Source: Ollibium composti (GTDB taxonomy: Bacteria > Pseudomonadota > Alphaproteobacteria > Rhizobiales > Rhizobiaceae). Taken from it: a stretch of 64,000 nt of DNA. Location: positions 310,001 to 374,000 of the forward strand of contig NZ_SSNY01000001.1 of assembly GCF_004801285.1 (NCBI RefSeq). Direction: 5' to 3'. Within the stretch, counting starts at the first letter, position 1; each line of letters starts with the position of its first letter. A program made the translations under genes and the position numbers. Below, piece after piece: positions 60,141 through 64,000 of this stretch. The notes under the pieces are model-generated. The model did no database searches. It was given only the letters and a program-made list of their open reading frames with translations, and was not told the origin of the DNA.

Positions 60141-61337
60141 TTGCAGGAACGGGAAATCCGCAAGGTCGAACGGCAGCCGCGTCTGTTCGGCGTATCGGCG
60201 CCGCTGAGAGCCGCCGTCGTGCCGCCGCTGTCGGCTGCGCGGTGGCTATTGCTGCTGATCGTGGCCGCAGGCGTCTATTTCTTCCACGGCTTCCTGTTTC
60301 CGGTGCTGGCGGCGCTGGTCATCGCCTTTGCGAGCTGGCCGCTCTACCGGCGGTTGCTCACCGCGGTCGGCGGCAACCGCACCTGGGCGGCCACCATCGC
60401 CATCCTGTCCATCCTCGCCTTCCTGGTCATCCCGATTTCGTTTGCAGGCAAGTACGCCGTGCATGAGATGCGCGAATGGGGCATCTGGGCAATCGAGGCG
60501 AACCGCTCCGGCGCGCCGACGCCGCACTGGATCGCCAGCCTGCCGGTGGTCGGCGAATGGCTTAACCAGCAGTGGCAGGCACAGTTCGGCCATCGCGGCG
60601 GGATCGGCGAACTGATCCAGATCGTCAGCGGCGCCAACATCCGCTCCATCTACCAGACGGTGCTGGCCGCCGGCGGCAGCGCGTTTTCGCTGCTGCTGAC
60701 CATCCTGTTCATGCTGATCGCGCTGTTCTTCGTCTATCGCGACGGCGAAAGCTTCGCCGCGCAGATCGACAAGCTGGGCGAGCGCATCCTGCCGATGCGC
60801 TGGGAACGCATTTCGCGCGTGGTGCCGGCGACCATCTCGTCGACCGTCACCGGCATGACCATCATCGCCATCGGCGAGGGGGTGGTGCTGGGCATCGCCT
60901 ACTGGCTGGCGGGCGTGCCGTCGCCGGTGACGCTGGGAGTGCTGACCGGCGTGATGGCGCTGATACCGGGCGGGGCGCCGCTGTCGTTCACGCTGGTCTC
61001 CATCTACCTGGCGGCCAGCGGCTCGCCCTTCGCCGGGCTGGCGCTGTTCCTGTGGGGGGCGGTGGAGCTGTTCATCGTCGACAAGACGATCCGCCCCAAG
61101 CTGGTCGGCGGGCCGATCAAGCTGCCGTTCCTGCCGACCTTCTTCGGCCTTATCGGCGGGGTGAAGACGATGGGCTTCCTCGGGCTCTTCATCGGCCCCG
61201 TGTTGATGGCGCTGCTGGTGGCGATATGGCGCGAATGGCTGCGCGAGGTGACGGATACGGCACCGCCGGCGATCGCGCAGGACGAGGAGCCCGCACCGGT
61301 CGAGCTCGTCGCGGAGCGGAAGTCTCAGGCCGGGTGA
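60141..61337 (+). CDS. AI-2E family transporter
   Basis: This inner membrane protein of about 398 residues has seven to eight helices and the family's C-terminal segment (FLGLFIGPVLMALLVAIWREW). LFVYRDGE and PGGAPLSFTLVSIYLAASG are further marks. Members are exporters or importers of small molecules, including a few quorum-signal or ion substrates. The start is TTG with GGGGA 6-7 bases upstream; a TTG at 60108 would lengthen it by 11 residues but lacks a good ribosome binding site. It overlaps the next, convergent gene by 13 bases. Confidence 0.8.
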   Translation: MQEREIRKVERQPRLFGVSAPLRAAVVPPLSAARWLLLLIVAAGVYFFHGFLFPVLAALVIAFASWPLYRRLLTAVGGNRTWAATIAILSILAFLVIPISFAGKYAVHEMREWGIWAIEANRSGAPTPHWIASLPVVGEWLNQQWQAQFGHRGGIGELIQIVSGANIRSIYQTVLAAGGSAFSLLLTILFMLIALFFVYRDGESFAAQIDKLGERILPMRWERISRVVPATISSTVTGMTIIAIGEGVVLGIAYWLAGVPSPVTLGVLTGVMALIPGGAPLSFTLVSIYLAASGSPFAGLALFLWGAVELFIVDKTIRPKLVGGPIKLPFLPTFFGLIGGVKTMGFLGLFIGPVLMALLVAIWREWLREVTDTAPPAIAQDEEPAPVELVAERKSQAG

Positions 61338-62224
61338 CGGGCGGCGAGCGCTGTCCGTCGCCGTCGCCCTTCATGCAATTGCCATAGCGAATGCGCGATC
61401 AGGGCGACGATCAGGATGGTGCCGCCGATCAAGCTGTTGCGGCTCGGCACCTCGGAAAAGATCATCCACACCCAGACGGGCGCCAGCACCGTTTCCAGAA
61501 GGTAGAACATGGAAACTTCCGCGCCTGAGATATAGCGCGGGCCGGCGGCGAGGCAGAAGAACGAGATCGGCATGATGACCGCGCCGTTGAAGACGATCCA
61601 CCACGGCTCTGCCACCTGATAGCCGGTCTTGCCGACCATGAAGGCGGCGACAAGGAAGGGCAGGACGACACCGATCAGCGACGTGAAGCCCATGTCCTTG
61701 CCGCTGGCGCGCGAAATGGTGATGGCGCCGGCGATGCACAGCGCCGAGCTCAGCGCCAGAACGTTGCCGAACAAATGGCCGGACCCCATCGAGTCGCCGA
61801 CGATGATGGCGACGCCGACAATCATCGCGGCCATGGCGACGAAGGTGGCCGGCCGCGGCCGCTCGCCCAGGAACAGCCAGGACAGCAGGGCCGAGAACAT
61901 CGGATTGAAAGCGAGGATGAAGACCAGGTTCGCCGTCGAGGTGTTGAAGACGGCGGTGATGAAGGTGATCGAGCCGAGGCCGTAGAGGGCCGCCACGACG
62001 AGGCCGGCGCGGCCGGGAATGAGCTGCGGGGCTTTCGGCGAGAACAGGCGCCACACCGCCCAGATGACCAGCGCGGCCAGCAGGGTCATGCCGGTGCGGG
62101 TCATCAGGATCGACCACGGTTCGCCGTCGGCCAGCCGGATCAGCGGAATGTCGACGGTCAGCGTCATGCCGCCGATGGCGGTGATGAGCAGGCCCTTGGC
62201 GTGATGGTCGTGAGTGGTCGTCAA
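61325..62224 (-). CDS. EamA/DMT-family transporter
   Basis: This 299-residue inner membrane protein has about ten helices arranged as two EamA halves. One half ends LSWLFLGERPRPATFVAMAAMIVGVAIIV and the other ends with MIFSEVPSRNSLIGGTILIVALI. Such proteins export metabolites or amino acids. The start is TTG (MTTTHDHH). A His-rich N-terminus could bind metal. It is convergent with the AI-2E gene with a 13-base overlap, and lies downstream of the bpt gene on the same strand. Confidence 0.85.
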   Translation of the reverse strand: MTTTHDHHAKGLLITAIGGMTLTVDIPLIRLADGEPWSILMTRTGMTLLAALVIWAVWRLFSPKAPQLIPGRAGLVVAALYGLGSITFITAVFNTSTANLVFILAFNPMFSALLSWLFLGERPRPATFVAMAAMIVGVAIIVGDSMGSGHLFGNVLALSSALCIAGAITISRASGKDMGFTSLIGVVLPFLVAAFMVGKTGYQVAEPWWIVFNGAVIMPISFFCLAAGPRYISGAEVSMFYLLETVLAPVWVWMIFSEVPSRNSLIGGTILIVALIAHSLWQLHEGRRRRTALAARHPA

Positions 62225-62322
62225 GAAGGGCCGCCCGCTGCTGGAGGAAGGTCGTCTTCTACAGGAGCGGGACGCCGAACAAAGCGGCCACGGCTTGAAA
62301 CTCTGTCAGCCAGAGGCGGGGA

Positions 62323-63072
62323 TCAACCTTCGAAGCGTTCCCAGCCTTTGGGACCGAGATGCTCCTGCGGCATGAAGCGCATCTTGTAGTTCATCTTGCG
62401 CGAGCCGTTGACCCAGTAGCCGAGATAGACGTGCGGCAGCCCCATGGCCTTGGCGCGGTTGATGTGGTCGAGGATCATGAAGGTGCCGAGGGAGCGGTCG
62501 GCCAGTTCGGGGTCGAAATAGGAATAGACCATCGAAAGGCCGTCTGCCATCTGGTCCGACAGCGCCACCGCGATCAGTTCGCCATGGCCGCGGCCGGTGA
62601 TGAAGGTATCGGGGCCGCGGCGGCGGTACTCGATAATCTTGGTGTTCACGTGTGTGTCCTCGACCATCATGGCGTAGTCGAGGACTGTCATGTCCGACAT
62701 GCCGCCCTTGCGGTGGCGGGCATCGAGATAGGAGCGGAACAGTGAATATTGCTCCGTCGACGGTTCGGCGTCGTGCATGACGCCGATCAGGTCTGAATTG
62801 GCGTGGAGGACGCGGCGCATGTTGCGGCTGGGCGTGAACTCGCCGGCCAGGATGCGTACCGACACGCAGGCGCGGCAGGTTTCGCAGGCGGGACGGTAGG
62901 CGATGTTCTGCGAGCGGCGGAAGCCGCCTTGCGTCAGCAGGTCGTTCATCTCCGGCGCCTTGTCGCCGACGAGATGAGTGAAGACCTTCCGCTCGAACTG
63001 GCCGTCGAGATAGGGGCAGGGCGAGGGCGCTGTCAGGAAGAACTGCGGCGATTGTGTCGGGTGCTGCGTCAT
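62323..63072 (-). CDS. bpt: Aspartate/glutamate leucyltransferase (Bpt, ATE family)
   Basis: This 249-residue aminoacyl-tRNA-protein transferase of the ATE type has the N-terminal cysteine region P-C-P-Y-L and the [16 protein letters not shown] cluster, plus a GNAT-type C-terminal domain ([15 protein letters not shown]). Bacterial members attach leucine to proteins with N-terminal Asp or Glu, marking them for ClpS/ClpAP. The RDD-type membrane gene lies upstream on the same strand and the two are commonly neighbours in alphaproteobacteria. Confidence 0.9.
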   Translation of the reverse strand: MTQHPTQSPQFFLTAPSPCPYLDGQFERKVFTHLVGDKAPEMNDLLTQGGFRRSQNIAYRPACETCRACVSVRILAGEFTPSRNMRRVLHANSDLIGVMHDAEPSTEQYSLFRSYLDARHRKGGMSDMTVLDYAMMVEDTHVNTKIIEYRRRGPDTFITGRGHGELIAVALSDQMADGLSMVYSYFDPELADRSLGTFMILDHINRAKAMGLPHVYLGYWVNGSRKMNYKMRFMPQEHLGPKGWERFEG

Positions 63073-63201
63073 CGAGTCTGCAAGCCGGCCTCACGAATCG
63101 TCATACCTTTGGCGCGAGCGGCGGAAAATTCAACAATATTGTGTAGACCCCGCCTTTTGCAGCGGGGAATACCGGCAAAATCGCGGGAAACCCCAGCGGG
63201 A

Positions 63202-63672
63202 TCAGCGGTCGGCGCGGCTTACCACTGTGCCGAGCAGCAGATCGTGCAGGGTGCGCTTGCGGTCGCTGAACAGCGTCACTAGCAGGATCAGCGGCGTCAG
63301 CACGACGTTGCCGGCCCAGAACAGCACCGAATGCACCACCGCCGTCATGCCGTCGATGGGCGCGCCGTCGAGACGGTCGAGGCGGATATCCATCATCTTC
63401 ATGCCGACCGTGGCCTGGTCTTTCCCGCCGAGCGTGTTCCAGATGTAGAGGATGGCGACGGCGGGAACCAGAACGGTAAAAAGCATCCAGCCGAGGCCGA
63501 GCGTCAGCAGTCCCAGAATGAGCACGAGGATGGCGAACGGGATCGTCAGCAGGCCGACGATCAGATAGTCGATCAGGCAGGCCACTACGCGCCGCGTGCG
63601 CACGCCGTCATAGGCCCGTGCATCGTCCAGCCGGGACGTGATGATCTCACCGTCGAGAACGCGTGCGTTCAT
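63202..63672 (-). CDS. RDD family membrane protein
   Basis: This 156-residue inner membrane protein has three hydrophobic helices. The RDD signature is present: RRVVACLIDYLIVGLL, T-V-G-M-K-M-M-D-I-R-L and the C-terminal DRKRTLHDLLLGT with its Arg-Thr-His-Asp pattern. The function is unknown in general, and it may transport ions or stabilise other membrane proteins. It precedes bpt by 129 bases in the same direction. Confidence 0.87.
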   Translation of the reverse strand: MNARVLDGEIITSRLDDARAYDGVRTRRVVACLIDYLIVGLLTIPFAILVLILGLLTLGLGWMLFTVLVPAVAILYIWNTLGGKDQATVGMKMMDIRLDRLDGAPIDGMTAVVHSVLFWAGNVVLTPLILLVTLFSDRKRTLHDLLLGTVVSRADR

Positions 63673-63773
63673 GGTGGTCCGCTTTCCTTTCCGTTCGGCC
63701 GCATGTGGTGCGGTGACGGCACAAACATGGGGCGGCAGGCGGCGCCGTTCAAGCGTTTCCGGATATCAGACGA

Positions 63774-64000
63774 TCAGACGGAGCCGGTCGAGCCGCGCAC
63801 GACCAGCTCTAGGGGCATCGTCTCGCGCGGCAGCGAGCCGTCGTGCTCTAGGATGGCGCGGGCGGCACGGCGGCCCATTTCGGCCATCGGCTGCACGACG
63901 GTGGTCAGCGGCGGGATGGAAATCGCGCCCTCCGGCACGCCGTCGAAGCCGACCACGGAGATTCGGCTTGGAACGGAAAGGCGGCGCTCGCGCAGCCAGT
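63774..64000 (-). CDS. LacI-family transcriptional regulator, C-terminal fragment
   Basis: About 75 residues at the end of the window form the last part of a LacI/GalR effector domain. They carry SVVGFDGVPEGAISIPPLTT, V-V-Q-P-M-A-E-M-G-R-R-A and PLELVVRGSTGSV, including the usual P-P-L-T-T-V-x-Q-P near the ligand cleft. The DNA-binding end is beyond the right edge. It would sense a sugar or nucleoside. Its stop is followed by 101 bases before the RDD gene, with no T-run hairpin visible. Confidence 0.88.
   Translation of the reverse strand, partial: WLRERRLSVPSRISVVGFDGVPEGAISIPPLTTVVQPMAEMGRRAARAILEHDGSLPRETMPLELVVRGSTGSV

Noticed and set aside
1..64000. tRNA or rRNA genes
   Set aside because: No cloverleaf-like CCA-adjacent sequences or rRNA motifs were noticed on either strand by eye. 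A dedicated scan such as tRNAscan-SE was not available.

Overview
The window reads as a piece of a GC-rich alphaproteobacterial chromosome, most likely Hyphomicrobiales and probably a Phyllobacteriaceae/Mesorhizobium relative. The strongest evidence is a five-gene acpXL-type cluster for the very-long-chain (C28) lipid A acyl chain, which is characteristic of rhizobia and brucellae. Supporting evidence is an Lrp-type PutR beside a PutA without a DNA-binding domain, a bpt/Ate-type leucyltransferase, and many short palindromic elements of the kind that litter Mesorhizobium-like genomes. I see no rRNA, tRNA, CRISPR array, transposase, phage gene or replication origin. It looks like ordinary chromosome, dense with metabolic operons.

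Layout. 0-7.5 kb: a LysR fragment and an SDR, an Fe-S protein, a lipoprotein, a dienelactone hydrolase, a DUF1810 protein, an ECF sigma factor paired with a membrane von Willebrand protein, and two unknown small genes. 7.6-19.3 kb: amine and one-carbon metabolism (betaine-homocysteine methyltransferase, a DUF1989 protein, an XRE regulator, an MttB-type methyltransferase, a DMGDH-like FAD/folate enzyme, an omega-aminotransferase), plus a desaturase, a PhnD-like binding protein and a DUF559 nuclease. 19.6-24.7 kb: valine catabolism (3-hydroxyisobutyrate and isobutyryl-CoA dehydrogenases), cobQ, a TSUP permease and a TerB-like protein. 25-31.6 kb: an M20 peptidase plus dipeptide-type ABC transporter operon. 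31.8-37.1 kb: an L,D-transpeptidase and soeABC, a DmsABC-type sulfite dehydrogenase. 37.2-42.2 kb: lpxXL, adh, fabF1, fabF2 and acpXL. 42.3-47.1 kb: a histidine phosphatase, a large caspase-TPR protein and an AEC transporter broken by an amber codon. 47.3-58.8 kb: gabD, galM, kdgK, a FixH-like protein, putR/putA, parC and a polysaccharide deacetylase. 58.8-64 kb: HxlR, TetR and LacI regulators, AI-2E and EamA transporters, bpt and an RDD membrane protein.

How the genes fit together. BHMT makes dimethylglycine from betaine, and a DMGDH-like enzyme could oxidise it, with an MttB homologue as a possible alternative demethylase. The two valine genes carry out consecutive steps. The M20 peptidase and dipeptide transporter form one import-and-cleave unit. 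PutR/PutA handles proline.

The most unusual feature is a set of at least eight kinds of short inverted-repeat (MITE-like) element, about 33-190 nt long. Two copies lie inside protein genes with the reading frame kept open: a PhnD-like protein and a fused ABC ATPase. One supplies the apparent start codon of a nuclease gene, one supplies the last codons of an acyl-CoA dehydrogenase, and three sit between genes of apparent operons. Also notable are a ketosynthase without its catalytic cysteine paired with an intact one, an acpXL cluster without fabZ, and a single-codon nonsense lesion in the AEC transporter.
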